Position numbers and translations under genes: made by a program
Source: Lytechinus pictus
Taxonomy: Eukaryota; Echinodermata; Echinoidea; Temnopleuroida; Toxopneustidae
Assembly: GCF_037042905.1 (NCBI RefSeq)
Contig: NC_087246.1
Location: 32,478,001-32,542,000, forward strand
DNA length: 64,000 nucleotides
Direction of reading: 5' to 3'
The notes under the pieces: model-generated
Databases searched by the model: none
What the model saw: only the letters and a program-made list of their open reading frames with translations
What the model was told of the DNA's origin: nothing
In this document: one piece after another, positions 23,855 to 35,144 of the stretch
How the letters are laid out: each line of letters starts with the position of its first letter
How positions within the stretch are numbered: position 1 is the first letter of the stretch

Positions 23855-23988
23855 ACGCCCACACATCCAATGTTTCCGAGGTTTGCACATGGACTTCTTT
23901 CTCACATATTTTTTATCATATAATGTAATAAAAAAATACGAGAAATAAGTCCATGTGCAAACCTCGGAAACATTTAATGTGAGAGCGT
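23855..23988. repeat. Hairpin with about 50-bp arms
   Basis: CAATGTTTCCGAGGTTTGCA is followed about 70 bp later by its complement, with GTCCATGTGCAAACC conserved in both arms and an AT-rich loop of about 27 bp. It looks like a short MITE; no target duplication was defined. Confidence 0.7.
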
Positions 23989-24222
23989 TTATATTTTTAT
24001 GAAACACCTTAATCAAAATTGTTTTATAAACAAACGATGTCTCTTTTACAATAATACGTTTTGACCATGATTTACCATTGATCATACCAATCAAAACGCC
24101 CTCTTACATGGATTGTTTTCATTCATACCTGTCATGCCTGTGATCCAAAAACATAGGACAATTTTGTCGTACAAAATCCCCCGTTATGATTCTACAGTAT
24201 ATGTTTTCTCTCGAAAAGATAG

Positions 24223-24545
24223 AATTAAAGGGGTACTCCAGGCTGAAGATAATATGATTTGAACAGATAAAGAAAATCAGACAAACAATACACGGAAGAT
24301 TTTATCAAAATCGGACAAGGGCTAACGAATGACATTTTAAAGACTTGTATTATTTTGGTTAAACAGTTCTAGACATGTCTTCATGATATAATCAAAGGGG
24401 TACTCCAGGCTGAAGATAATATGATTTGAACAGATAAAGAAAATCAGACAAACAATACACGGAAGATTTTATCAAAATCGGACAAGGGCTGACGAATGAC
24501 ATTTTAAAGAATGGCATTATTTTGGTTTAACAGTTTATGTCTTCA
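24223..24545 (+). repeat. Two direct copies (about 170-bp period) of the GGGGTACTCCAGGCTGAA repeat
   Basis: The two copies start near 24228 and 24398 and are nearly identical for about 120 bp. A third, diverged copy starts near 27050. The family's opposite end, CAGCCC-GGA..CCCTTTAAA, is seen at 27590-27608 and 58140-58160, suggesting a TIR element. Confidence 0.7.
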
Positions 24546-25017
24546 TGAATTTTCAATGAGCAAACTTAGGATATATCCCCACATGTTCTTTCGTATTTTA
24601 TACATGGAATTAGGTTTATTCATATCATGCCCTCCAAGAAAGAAAAGAAATGGATTTATAACTGATTTAATACATGTTATGTATAATATAGGTTATTTTA
24701 TGTGCCGGACGAGTTTATGAAATAAACATGTTTAAAAAATCTGTCATTCAATCAAAGTCCCAAAAGCTTCTCAAAGATGGAAGATTCTACGCTGGGGGGG
24801 GGGGTCCTTTTTTTATGGCACCAACTTTGCACTAGATAATCTTTTAAGGCACTTTCTTGGGTTCGCACAAAGGCTATCTCATTTTACCTTATAAATCTGT
24901 ATATTACCCTCATTGTATACATCATCAAGCTCAATTCATTCAAGCATTATTATTTTGAATTGGGATTAGACCTATAGTTAAAATAAGTTTCAAACATAGA
25001 CTAAATGAAATGACCAA

Positions 25018-25615
25018 TTTTAAAGAGGAATCCAACCGGGATAAAAACTTGTTTTTAGAGGAAAAAGAAAAAAATCAGACAAGCTTACAGATGAAGGTTT
25101 AAACAATATTACACAAACAATAAGAAAGTTGTGAATTTTTGAAAGTTGTCAATATTGGTTATCACTTTACCCATGGAAACTTCAAATTGGCTGCATAAGT
25201 GATGTCATAGTGATGTAAGGCAAGGACTGTTCTATGTACTCCAATACATAAAATGGCTAATTGAAAAGAAAAAAAATTCTCAAAAATTTAACTTGTAATT
25301 ATAATTTTCTTTCATGAGGAAATAAATCAATATTATACTACCTAGTTTATATTTAGATTACTGCCCCAGGGGAATGGGTACTTAGGAGAAACCACAAATC
25401 CATGATAATTCAGTAAATGGCCTATGGAAAAGTTGTCCCTACCCCTTGTCGTGATTTACTTATCCAATTACCAATTGAAATCTATAGTCTTTTGAAGCAG
25501 TCATAACTTTCTTATTGCTTTTCCGATTTCTTTCAAACTTTCACCATCCTTTTCTATTTATTTTTCTCCTCTCCAACACAACATTTTATGACCAATTCTA
25601 GATTTCCTTTTAAGT
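25018..25615. mobile_element. Probable MITE insertion present only in duplication unit 1
   Basis: It starts TTTTAAAGAGGAATCCAACC and ends GATTTCCTTTTAAG, imperfect inverted ends, and has no counterpart at the matching place in unit 2 (near 27900). No coding capacity. Confidence 0.55.
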
Positions 25616-26154
25616 TCCCCATGCAAACTGTTTGGCAGGCATTCAAGTTACGTACCTTGCCTCGCTCCCAAGCTTTATGTGAATTGTTTTTTTTTCAGAG
25701 ACAGACGAAATCCTATACACTAAATACATTGTAAACATACTTTAAAAAATCTCTCTACTGTGTTTATAGTTCAAAGTCCAAATCAAAGGTAAAATTCAGA
25801 CTTGGCAATTTTTAGGCACTTCCTTTCATGAGTATATCAGATTCAATTGATTGGAATACAGCTCAACATAAACAAACGCAGACTTATGATTCTGGATTCA
25901 ATCAAAACACCAGGTCTGCAGAAGTGTAACCTTAAATCTTGATACACTATACGGCTATTCTGCTTTAGCTCCGTCAAACAAACTCAACTCGCTGTAATTA
26001 TTAGTTGCTTATCTTATTTATGAACATATTAAACAGCTGGACAACTACAAACGGTTTCTTACTAAGAGGGCGGGGACTAAGAGTCGTCGAAAAACTGTTG
26101 GCTGTGTAATTTTATCAGTTTACACTTCCGAAACAGGAATCTTAATCTTCCAAC

Positions 26155-26712
26155 ATGGTTCAGGGTCAACAATGGACAGTGGTGAAGTTTGCATCCACTG
26201 GAATAGCATTCATGGCTTTCGTTCTTTACCTTTACCAGGCAGGTTCTCTTCCATTTATACCGACCAAAAACGCCCCGAAGTCGGATGGCGAGCGTCTGAC
26301 CTATGCTTTCCGTTGCCTGGCATTTTCCATCCTGCCCCTCTTCATGGGCATCAGAGCTGTGGGAAACAAACGATTCAGTAACATCGACACCCTTGGGGCA
26401 GATCCGACCGCACCGGTCGACCCCGTCAAACATCGAGACTTCTTGACCCGCCAAAGGAATCTCCAGAATACCTTGGAGCAGACAGTCTTACACATCGGAG
26501 CAGTCCTAGCCCTGGCATCAAGTCTCCCACTTGATCAACTCTCCGTGATACCCGTCTTGGTCTTCTTCTTCGTCATCGGTCGGATCACCTACTATATTGG
26601 ATATCTTTACTTTGATAACCAACTTTACAGAGGGTTTGGTTTTGGTGTAACGTTCATGCCATCTGTAGTTGGCCTTGGTTATGCCCTCTTTATCATAATT
26701 TTTCGAAATTAG
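26155..26712 (+). CDS. MAPEG/TMEM79-like membrane protein, copy 1
   Basis: An intronless 185-residue frame with clean ATG and TAG. Hydrophobic segments lie at about residues 8-28, 50-68, 108-125, 128-150 and 160-183. The centre (RQRNLQNTLEQTVLHIGAVL, then VIGRITYYIGYLYF) matches the MAPEG pattern, in which R..N..E in a helix is followed by a GR..Y..GY helix; the same fold occurs in TMEM79/mattrin-like proteins. MAPEG enzymes are trimeric microsomal or eicosanoid-pathway proteins, several using glutathione; whether this protein is catalytic cannot be told. The start is chosen because the ATG follows CTTCCAAC, conserved in copy 2. It differs from copy 2 at about 11 residues, clustered at both ends. 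Intronless structure could mean an old retrocopy, but both copies look intact. Confidence 0.85.
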   Translation: MVQGQQWTVVKFASTGIAFMAFVLYLYQAGSLPFIPTKNAPKSDGERLTYAFRCLAFSILPLFMGIRAVGNKRFSNIDTLGADPTAPVDPVKHRDFLTRQRNLQNTLEQTVLHIGAVLALASSLPLDQLSVIPVLVFFFVIGRITYYIGYLYFDNQLYRGFGFGVTFMPSVVGLGYALFIIIFRN

Positions 26713-27044
26713 TGTTCTGACCCAATCCGAATTCTCGTTATATTAATTAGGGTGTATGATGATGAGGGTATAAATGTTTTAGCGAATGACTCAATTTAGT
26801 ATAAATCGTATGATTTTAGGCATGATACTCTAACAGCCATTGATAAGTTAGTTTCTCTCTAAGGAGGTATATATTTTGTTTAAGTATTGTATCTTCATGT
26901 ACATGCAAGCCGTATGTCAAGAAAATAAGTATCATCCATTATGATTCATAAAGTAAGTACATGATTATCTCAGTGCACTCATGAGAAACGTGTCTTTTTG
27001 TTATGATTTAACAGTAAATGTTTTTATCTCGAAAAGAAATAGAA

Positions 27045-27608
27045 TTACAGGGATACTCCAGGCTGATAATAATGTGATTTGAACAGATAAAAAAATCAGA
27101 CAAACAATACACTGAAGATTTTATCAAAATCGAACAAGGGCTAACGAATGACATTTTAAACTGAAGATTTGCATTATTTTAGTGAAACAATTCTATATAT
27201 GTCTTCATGAATATTCAATGAGCAAACTAATGATGTCATATCCCCACACGTTCTTTCGTATTAATACGTGAAATTTATTCAAATTATGTCCTCCAAGATA
27301 TAAAAGAATTGGATTGATAACTGATTTAATACAAGTTATTTTATTATTAAGGGGACATCATACACACATTATATTAAATAACTAAGATTTCATGTTTATA
27401 AGAAAAGGGAAATTTGAGACGTGACACTACCAGCCCACCTGATGGATTTTTATGACGACGCGCATAATAAAAAAAACAATAACACAAAACATTGCTAAAA
27501 TTTAAAATTCAATAACTTCGTTATTTGTTATCAGATTTTGATGAAATTTTCAACAGTTTGCCCGTTTAATATAGATAAAATTATTTTCAGCCCGGATTAC
27601 CCCTTTAA
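27045..27608. mobile_element. TIR-type interspersed repeat, about 560 bp
   Basis: The left end ACAGGGATACTCCAGGCTGA is inverted relative to the right end CAGCCCGGATTACCCCTTTA. The right-hand 170 bp (TTCAATAACTTCGTTATTTG through CCCTTTAAA) recur at 58030-58160. Non-coding. Confidence 0.65.
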
Positions 27609-28431
27609 AATGAGCTGCTTGCGTGTTTTGTGCCGGAAAAGTTTATGAAATCTTTGTTTAATCATAGTCCAAAAAGCTTCTCAACTACGCTATGGGGGTC
27701 TTTTTCTAATGGCACCAACTTTGGACTTTAAAGGCCCTTTCTTCGTTCACACAAAAGCTGTCTCATTTTACCCTATAAATCTTTATAAATCACGTACCCT
27801 CATCAAGCTCATTTCATTCAAGCATTACTATTTTTTTCTGGGGGTTGGACCTGTAGTTTGAATAAGTTGAAAATAAAGATTAAATGAAATGACCCATGCA
27901 AACTCTTTGACATGCATTTTAGTCTCGTCCTTACCCTTGCTCCCAAGCTTTATATGAATTATTTAAAAAAAAACACGAAATCCTGCACTTGTAAACATAC
28001 TTGAAAAACCACTCAACTGTGTTTATAGTTCAAAGTCCAGAATCTGGACTCCAGATCGGAGATAAAGTTCGGACTCGGTCTTATTTAAGGCACTTCTTTT
28101 CTTTAGTACATCAGATTCAATTATTGATCTGAATAGAGCTCAACATTAGTAAACGCAGACTTATGGTTCTGGATTCAATCAAAACACCGGTTTCTGCAGA
28201 GGTATAACCTTAAATCTCGATGCATTATACACATCTATACTGCTTTATTCTGCTTTTGCCCCGTCAAACAAATTATTATTAGCTCGCTGTAAGTTGCACA
28301 TCATAATTTATGAACATACTAAAACAGCTGGTCTACTACAAAAGGTTTCTTACTATAAGAGTCGTCGAAAAACTGTTGGCTGTGCTATTTTTTAGTTTAC
28401 ATTTCCTAAACAAGAATCTTAATCTTCCAAC

Positions 28432-28989
28432 ATGGTTCAGGGTCAACAATGGACTGTAGTGACGTTTGTATCCACTGGAATAGCATTCATGGCATTCGTT
28501 CTTTACCTTTACCAGACAGGTTCTCTTCCATTTATACCGACCAAAAACGCCCCGAAGTCGGATGGCGAGCGTCTGACCTATGCTTTCCGTTGCCTGGCAT
28601 TTTCTATCTTGCCCCTCTTTATGGGCATCAGAGCTGTGGCAGATAAACGATTTGGTAACATCGACACCCTTGGGGCAGATCCGACCGCACCGGTCGACCC
28701 CGTCAAACATCGAGACTTCTTGACCCGCCAAAGGAATCTCCAGAATACCTTGGAGCAGACAGTCTTACACATCGGAGCAGTCCTAGCCCTAGCATCAAGT
28801 CTCCCACATGATCAACTCTCCGTGATACCCGTCTTGGTCTCCTTCTTCGTCATCGGTCGGATCACCTACTATATTGGATATCTTTACTTTGATAACCAAC
28901 TTTACAGAGCATTTGGTTTTGGTGTAACATTCATTCCATCTGTAGTTGGCCTTTGTTATGCCCTCTTTATCATAGGTTTTCGAAATTAG
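28432..28989 (+). CDS. MAPEG/TMEM79-like membrane protein, copy 2
   Basis: An intronless 185-residue frame, tandem paralogue of 26155-26712 with the same membrane topology and the same R..N..E and GR..Y..GY signature helices. Replacements against copy 1 include K10T, A13V, A29T, G64A-N65D, S69G, L125H, F137S, G159A, M167I, G174C and I182G; none touches the signature residues. Codons for about residues 36-60 and 72-115 are identical or nearly so at DNA level, while the ends and flanks are more diverged, which suggests gene conversion. AATAAA occurs at 29194-29199, a likely polyadenylation signal about 200 bp past the stop. Confidence 0.85.
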   Translation: MVQGQQWTVVTFVSTGIAFMAFVLYLYQTGSLPFIPTKNAPKSDGERLTYAFRCLAFSILPLFMGIRAVADKRFGNIDTLGADPTAPVDPVKHRDFLTRQRNLQNTLEQTVLHIGAVLALASSLPHDQLSVIPVLVSFFVIGRITYYIGYLYFDNQLYRAFGFGVTFIPSVVGLCYALFIIGFRN

Positions 28990-29193
28990 AGTTCTAACTC
29001 AATCCGAATTCTCGTTATATTAGGGTGTATGATGGTGTGGGTATAAATGCTTTTAGCGAATGACTCAATTTAGTATAAATCGTATGATTCTAGGCATGAT
29101 ACCCTTACAGCCTCTAATAAGTTGCTCTCTTACGACTTAGGAGGTATATATTCTTTAAGTATTGTTTCTTCATGTACATGCAAACCGTATGTC

Positions 29194-29199
29194 AATAAA
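29194..29199 (+). terminator. Candidate polyadenylation signal of MAPEG-like gene 2
   Basis: AATAAA lies about 205 bp after the stop codon. The matching site in unit 1 reads AAAATAAG, so copy 1 may use another signal. Confidence 0.45.
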
Positions 29200-29230
29200 A
29201 AAAAGAACTATTATCTATTATGATTCATAA

Positions 29231-30175
29231 ATTATGTGCATGATTAACATCTGTATTGATCTTCATGATTATTTCTTCATTATAGAGATATATGTTACAA
29301 TCGACACCTATATCTCTCTACAGTCATGACAGTGATACGAAGTACAGTTCTCTCTGTAGATCAATCCTAAATCACTACTAAAAAGAAAGATTTTGTTAGA
29401 CTGTTTCCCCTTTTTTCTTTTTAAAGAGAAGGGTCCAATATGAAATACAATCCCCATCTAACCTTATGATTATAATCAAAACCTCTGAAAACAGTTGAAA
29501 AGACACCTTTGCCTAAATGAGGAGAAAAAATATTGACATAGAGATATATTCATGTTAACATTATATGCGCTAAGAAGTATAGTGTTATTCGCATATGATT
29601 TACCTGACACAAGAAACATAATGTAACATAGATGTGTTCCTTCTGTAGATTAATTGATTGAATAAAATAATATAGAGATAATATTGTAACTCTAACAGTC
29701 ACTATCATCATTATTATTATTTTCATCATTTTTCCCGTCAGAGATGAAAACAAAGCTCAAGAGAAGGAAAATGATGGTTACAATTAGGATTTCTCAGTGT
29801 ATTGCTTAAAAACATGAAAGCATGAAAAAAACGAAGGTCATTTTGTTCCACGTACAATTTGACAAGCAAAAAAAAAAGGGGTGGTGGGGTCCTCTCACTG
29901 GTGTATGGACAACCTATTCCCATTGGAAATAGTTGCTGTGACTCTCAAACGGAGGTGACAGGGACCGGATATGCCCCCCCCCCCCTATCCAAAACTGGGT
30001 ATTAGCTTACAAGGCTCAGACCTCTCCGTTCCATACTCTTCTTCCTTGCTTAATTTCTTCGAAGTTTTTACCTGAAACTTCAGAGGAAGTGTTTGTGATT
30101 GTGTGTGTTTGTAAGGATGCACTTCTGGGGACATATCCTTACATTTAACCAATCAACCGGGGACGTATGCGTTGT
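29231..30175. other. Intergenic sequence, nothing recognised
   Basis: AT-rich with a small inverted pair TATAGAGATATATG/ATATCTCTCTA near 29281-29320, an ATT microsatellite near 29708 and C/G runs near 29967. No gene was seen. Confidence 0.35.
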
Positions 30176-30725
30176 TAAGAGTTGATGTTGAAGGGTGAAG
30201 ATTTGTGTGTGAGGAGGATTAATGCGGATGGGTGTGGGTGATTGTGGGGGAGTAGGCCTAAGAGGGAGATTGTGAGGGCATAGAGTGGGATAGAGTGTGT
30301 GTGTGATGGGTGAAGGTGGGTGAGTGAGTATACGTCAATGGGGGCCGGAGGGTTTAGTGCGTGCATGAGTTCATGTGAGTGGGGGAGGGTTATAGCTCAG
30401 GAGGGAGTAGACCTTTTAATTGTGTGGGGTTGTATATAGTTTGAGTGAGGGAGGTGGTGTCCGGGTGAGGGTGGGGAGGGAGGGTGTGAGCATGTACGTG
30501 AGTGCAGTGCTGAAGGATACTGTTAAGGTGTGGGTGAGAAGGAGTTACGGAGAATGTGAGTATGTTTAAGTGTGGGGTTTGAAGCGAGGGAAGTTGTGTG
30601 GTGAGGAAGGAAGGGAGTATGTGTACACGGGGCGAGTGAGTGTGGTTGGTCGAGGAGCTCGTTTGCGTGTGCAAGGAGATGGTGAGGGAGGGTCGGGGGA
30701 GGGTGTGAGTGGAAAGTAATATTAG
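30176..30725 (+). repeat. GT/GGGTGA-rich low-complexity tract
   Basis: About 550 bp of strongly strand-biased purine/GT sequence (GTGTGTG, GGGTGAGTGAG, GGGAGGG). It ends exactly where the LINE remnant begins. The long frame on the minus strand (His/Pro/Thr/Ser-rich) is a composition artefact. Confidence 0.7.
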
Positions 30726-30728
30726 ATT

Positions 30729-32850
30729 GTGTATCATGTAATAATAAAAGAAGATCTAAACTTCAAAGAGATACTTAGCAAAATAAAAAGACTTTTGGGA
30801 TGGTGGAAACAAAGGGATCTAACCCTAATGGGTAAAATACATTTGTTGAAAAGTTATGCATTATCAAAATTAAATTACGTCTCGTCACTTTTAGTTGTTC
30901 CTAACTGGTTGTTCGTTGAGGTGGAACGGATCACTTTTGAGTTTTTATGGTCAGGTAAAGACCGTATAAAGAGAAACATTATGTATCAGGATTACTCACA
31001 CGGTGGGTTAAGAATGATGAATTTTAAGTTGTTCATAAAGGCCCAACGTCTAATGTGGCTGAAACGTCTATTATACGGGGAACGCAATGCTGGGTGGAAA
31101 TTGTATTTTGATTTCTGTTTTAGATCACTCGGTGGGAGACTGTTATTTCTATGCGATTTTGATATTTGCAAATTAACACAGATAATGCCACAATTTTATT
31201 CTGAAATGCTGAAGGCTTTGCAAGATATGAGAAAATATAGATATATACAAAAGAGGAAGTAAACCCGATTATATTTAATAATAAGAATGTATGTGTAAGA
31301 GGTAAAATGATTTTTGATATTGATCTTTATAATAAGGGAATATACACTGTAGATCATATTTTTGATAACGGGGTTGTGAGACCTGTGGCTTATTTTCAAA
31401 ATCTTGGGGTAACCGCAGATGAACTGCTCCACATTATTGATATAGTACATGCTATTCCAACTACTTGGAAAAATGCGTATAGCTCTATTAAATTTATAAA
31501 GATTGACGATGAGAACTTCAATGTTAATTTGAATATCAGTAAGCTGGAAACTACTTTTGAGGTGATTAAATCAAAAACGATTTATAGTTGTTTTGTTGAA
31601 AATTTACGGGAAACTTATAATTTAACATTGAAAAATAAAAACATTAATTTGAATTTTACAGATGTTGAAATGTGTAATAGGCTTGCCCAAACCAGGAGCA
31701 TAACTTTGATTAGGAAACAAAGATAATTCCAGTTCTTACTTTTACACGGGGCGATTTATACCAAAGAACAGTTATTGAGATTCGGGTATGTTAAAGACAG
31801 TTTATGCTCTTTTTGTGGCAGAGAAACCGAATCATACATTCATATTTTTCTAAATTGTTCCAAGGTAAAACCTTTATGGGAATTTTTTATTAAATATTTC
31901 TGTATGTCTGAATTAAGAGATTTAGAATGGAAAGATATACATTTGGGATTATCTGGAAGTACGAATAGAAATAATTGTGTAAACTGTATAATCTTTTTCA
32001 TCAAATATGCCATTTTCCAATCCAGAACTAATGGTCAGGTTCCTTCCTGCCATAAGATACAAAAATATATTGCGGAACGTAGGGAGGAAGAAAAATGCTT
32101 GGCTAGAAAATCGGGCAAATTGAGTATACATGTAAAGAAATGGGAAGAACTGAAGGTGAATGAGGCAGTGAATGCAAACAGGTGTGAAGCGTCTGCTGGT
32201 GCTGTGAGTATGTAATGGTATGTCCGCGTGTGAATGCGAGTGTGCAATGGTATATGTCCGCGTGTGAATGTGAGTGCTTGCTGCCAGGGATGGGGGGGGG
32301 GGGGTCTTCCTATCTCCATGGTTAGCAAAATATATGTTTGAGTAGATCCAAAAAGAAAGAATATTTTGTTTGGGGTGTGGAAAATGTTTTGTTTGTTTTA
32401 TTTTGTTGATGTTGTGTTTTGTTTTGTTTTCGTGTGTGCTTTATATATAAAATCTTTATTCAGATTATTGTATATTTTCTAAGAATAAACATAGAGACTT
32501 TTTTTTTCTGTATTGTCTTACAAAAGTTGGAGGAATGGATATACATGTATAAGTACTTTTTTTATTATGGGATAACCTCTTCACTTAAAAAAGTCTGTAC
32601 TTTTGATTTTTCATCATACAATACGGTATTATTATACAGTAAATACATGTGAAATTACGAGGTTTTTGTTATTGGTATTATGGGTTATGATAATATTTGT
32701 TTGAAAAATTTATATCAAGATGTATATTATTTCATTAGTTATATTGCTGTATAAGTGTACTTCACTTTAATTTGCATACATGTATTTGATTTATTACCCT
32801 TGTATGTATGAAAAATGTAATAGTATCTGAATAAAGGCTAAAAAAGCAAG
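30729..32850 (+). pseudogene. Tx1/L1-like LINE ORF2 C-terminal remnant with 3' UTR
   Basis: Three frames follow one another: 30729-31262 (KIKRLLGWWKQRDLTLMGKI, LFEFLW-like FEFLWSGKDRIKRN, GGLRMMNFKLFIKAQRLMWL), 31307-31726 after a frameshift, and 31775-32215 in the same frame as the second after a TAA at 31724. The last contains CSFCGRETESYIHIFLNCS, the zinc-binding motif found after the RT in L1/Tx1 elements. The catalytic RT core is missing, so this is a 5'-truncated copy. The 3' part continues to an AATAAAGG followed by an A-rich tail near 32830-32860. It is inactive. Confidence 0.8.
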
Positions 32851-33059
32851 AAAAAAAATTCATGTGGGTGATGTGTGCCGCAGAAGCGTCGATCCTGGGG
32901 GCAGGGGGGGGGGCGATCGCTCCACCAACGAAAATATTGGGGGGAAGCAAGCATAGCGTTTTGCCCCCCCCCCCCAATAATTCCGTAAGTGCGGGAAATG
33001 ATTCCATCAATTCCATCTAGAAAAAAGCTTTCCGAAGTGGTATTAATAATGGCCATAGC

Positions 33060-35080
33060 CAGGGGCGGATCCAGCCTTCGCCAATGGGGGGGGGGGGGGG
33101 GGCCCGGAATTTTTTTCCCCGATCGGCTGTTCGAAGATGATTTTTGCCGAGTTATTTGGTTTCTTTGAAGGGGTAGTCACTTCTTAGCTTTATACTTGTT
33201 GAATAAACATAAATATATAATACCATAATCCTTATTTATATAATGCGAGCGCCAAGCGCGAGCTAATTTTTTTTGGAAACTTATGTATTTTTTCCTAAAA
33301 TTGTGAACATTCTGGGCAATGTTTGTTATCCTGAAAAAGATGTGTATGCAAATCAATAATTACTACGAACGTGAAGCGCGAGCACAAATGAACTGATGGA
33401 AAAGGTACTGTTAAAGACTACTTGACTAGCCATGAAGACGTTACATATTTTAAAAATCAAATAATGCGAGCGCGAAGCGCGAGCTGAATTTTTTTGAAAT
33501 TTTTACCTAAGGAATGGAAATTCTAAGCACTTTTTGTAACTTAAACAGAATAGGTATACACCTAAACAATTGATGCGAGCGCGAAGCGCGAGCGGAAAAT
33601 TTCGAGATTTAGACCTACTGAACGAGACACTCTATTCAAGTTTTGTAAATCATGAAAAGGATGAGTAAGTGGGGATCTTCCTTACATTAATAATGCGAGC
33701 GCAGAGCGCGAGCAGAAATATTTTATATACGTTTTGAACTGATCGAAAAGGTACCTGTTAAGGACTGCTTGCACTTAGCCATGAAGACGTTACATATTTC
33801 AACAATCAAATAATGCGAGCGCGAAGCGCGAGCTGAAAAAATATCAAGATTTAAACCTAAAAACGGGACACTCTATCCATGTTTTGTAAATCATGAAAAG
33901 AATGAGAAATAGGGGATCTTCCTATACATTACTAATGCGAGCACAAAACGAGAGCAGAAAATGTTTGATATTGTGATCTGAAACTGGATAATAATTTAGT
34001 AGAGAACAAGTTATCTATCTGAACAAACATGCGCGGGCGTGTTTCATATTTAGACCTAGAATCTAGGCATTCTAAATAATCTTTGATCGCGCGAGCTTAA
34101 ACTATTTGATATTCCTATCTGAAAAAAACGTCAATTTCAGCTCTATTTTTTAAGCACTTTGTAGGAAAATTGTGAGGTGGATATGGATTGCACTTAATAA
34201 AGAGCTGATATTTTCAATTATTATTACTTTGAGTTTTTAGGACCGGGACATCCTTAGGACATGCTTATGACAATGATGACTATCTTCCTATTCCTCTTGC
34301 TAGGTGCGAGATGAAACAAAAGGGACAATTTAATTATTATATTAATATCTTATTCATTAATTCCTAATGAGGGCGCGAAATCTGATATTATGGCCTGAAA
34401 ACTGGACATTTTAAGCACTTTTGTAATTATAAATAGGATGCATCAAGATGCACCAAAATTTTTGATAAACTGCCATGAAAAGGGGATTTTAAGTAGTTTG
34501 TTGTATAATCAATATTGAGACATAATTATATAACTTGCCAATCAAAATGCGAGCGTGCAGCGCTAGCTGATACGTTTTGACAATCAGACCTGAAGAGGGA
34601 TATTTTGAAAACTGTATGGAATACGCGAAAATAATAGGTACTTGATAAATCAAAATTTGCGAGCGCGCAGCACGAGCAGACAATGTTAATATTCAGACCA
34701 TGAAACTGACATTTTTACAGAGCACTTTAAAAAAATCAATTTGTAAATCACACAAAATAATGAAAGTTATATTTCCGAGGTGAAATATGTTTTGTATATT
34801 GACTTCCAAATTTGATATTTAAACTCCATATTGAACAAGATATGAAAATCACCTAACAGGCAATGCGAGGGCGAAGCGCGAGCGAAAATTTTATATAGTG
34901 ACATGAAAGATTATATTTATTTTTAAGTCTTCCCCTCATCTTATTTTATTCACTCGTCTTCCTCCTCTTCTTTTTTTCCTTCTCTTTCCCCTCCTTTCCC
35001 CCTTTTTTCTTTCTTTCCTTTCTTTTTGCTCCGCCAATAGGGGGAGGGGGGCCCCTCGCCCCCCCCTGGATCCGCCTATG
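33060..35080 (+). mobile_element. Complete hAT-like non-autonomous element with CpG-module array
   Basis: Perfect 8-bp target duplication GCCATAGC at 33052-33059 and 35081-35088. Ends: CAGGGGCGGATCCAG (left) and, by complement, CATAGGCGGATCCAG (right). An 8-bp duplication and CAGGGG ends fit the hAT superfamily. The interior has no transposase frame; it carries about ten copies of TGCGAGCGCGAAGCGCGAGC or variants, at 33244, 33364, 33465, 33574, 33694, 33814, 33936, 34548, 34655 and 34864, mostly 100-120 bp apart in AT-rich spacers. A GA/CT-rich tract and a G/C run lie inside each end. Confidence 0.8.
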
Positions 35081-35144
35081 GCCATAGCTATTGCTAATTT
35101 AGAAAAAAACCTTAACTTAATCAATGTAGGCATGCCTGCTGAAA

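Larger units (their letters stand above)
24180..26960. repeat. Tandem duplication unit 1 (contains MAPEG-like gene 1)
   Basis: Sequences on both sides of the gene match unit 2 (about 26990-29230) in the same order: the TACTCCAGGCTGAA repeat, TCAATGAGCAAACT, CTGATTTAATACA, the GTGTTTATAGTTCAAAGTCC promoter region, the gene, and the AGGAGGTATATATT 3' region. Unit 1 differs by an internal duplication (24223-24545) and an insertion (25018-25615). Confidence 0.8.
26990..29230. repeat. Tandem duplication unit 2 (contains MAPEG-like gene 2)
   Basis: Same order as unit 1. ATG-to-ATG spacing is 2277 bp. It keeps a longer form of the TACTCCAGGCTGA repeat (27045-27608) that is interrupted or lost in unit 1. 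Confidence 0.8.

Noticed and set aside
26077-26454. 125-residue frame antisense to MAPEG-like gene 1 (and 28336-28731 antisense to gene 2)
   Set aside because: Conserved between copies only because the sense genes are; no independent evidence of coding.
30390-30737. 115-residue frame on minus, rich in His, Pro, Thr and Ser
   Set aside because: It is the complement of a GT-rich low-complexity tract; no domain, splice context or codon pattern of a gene.
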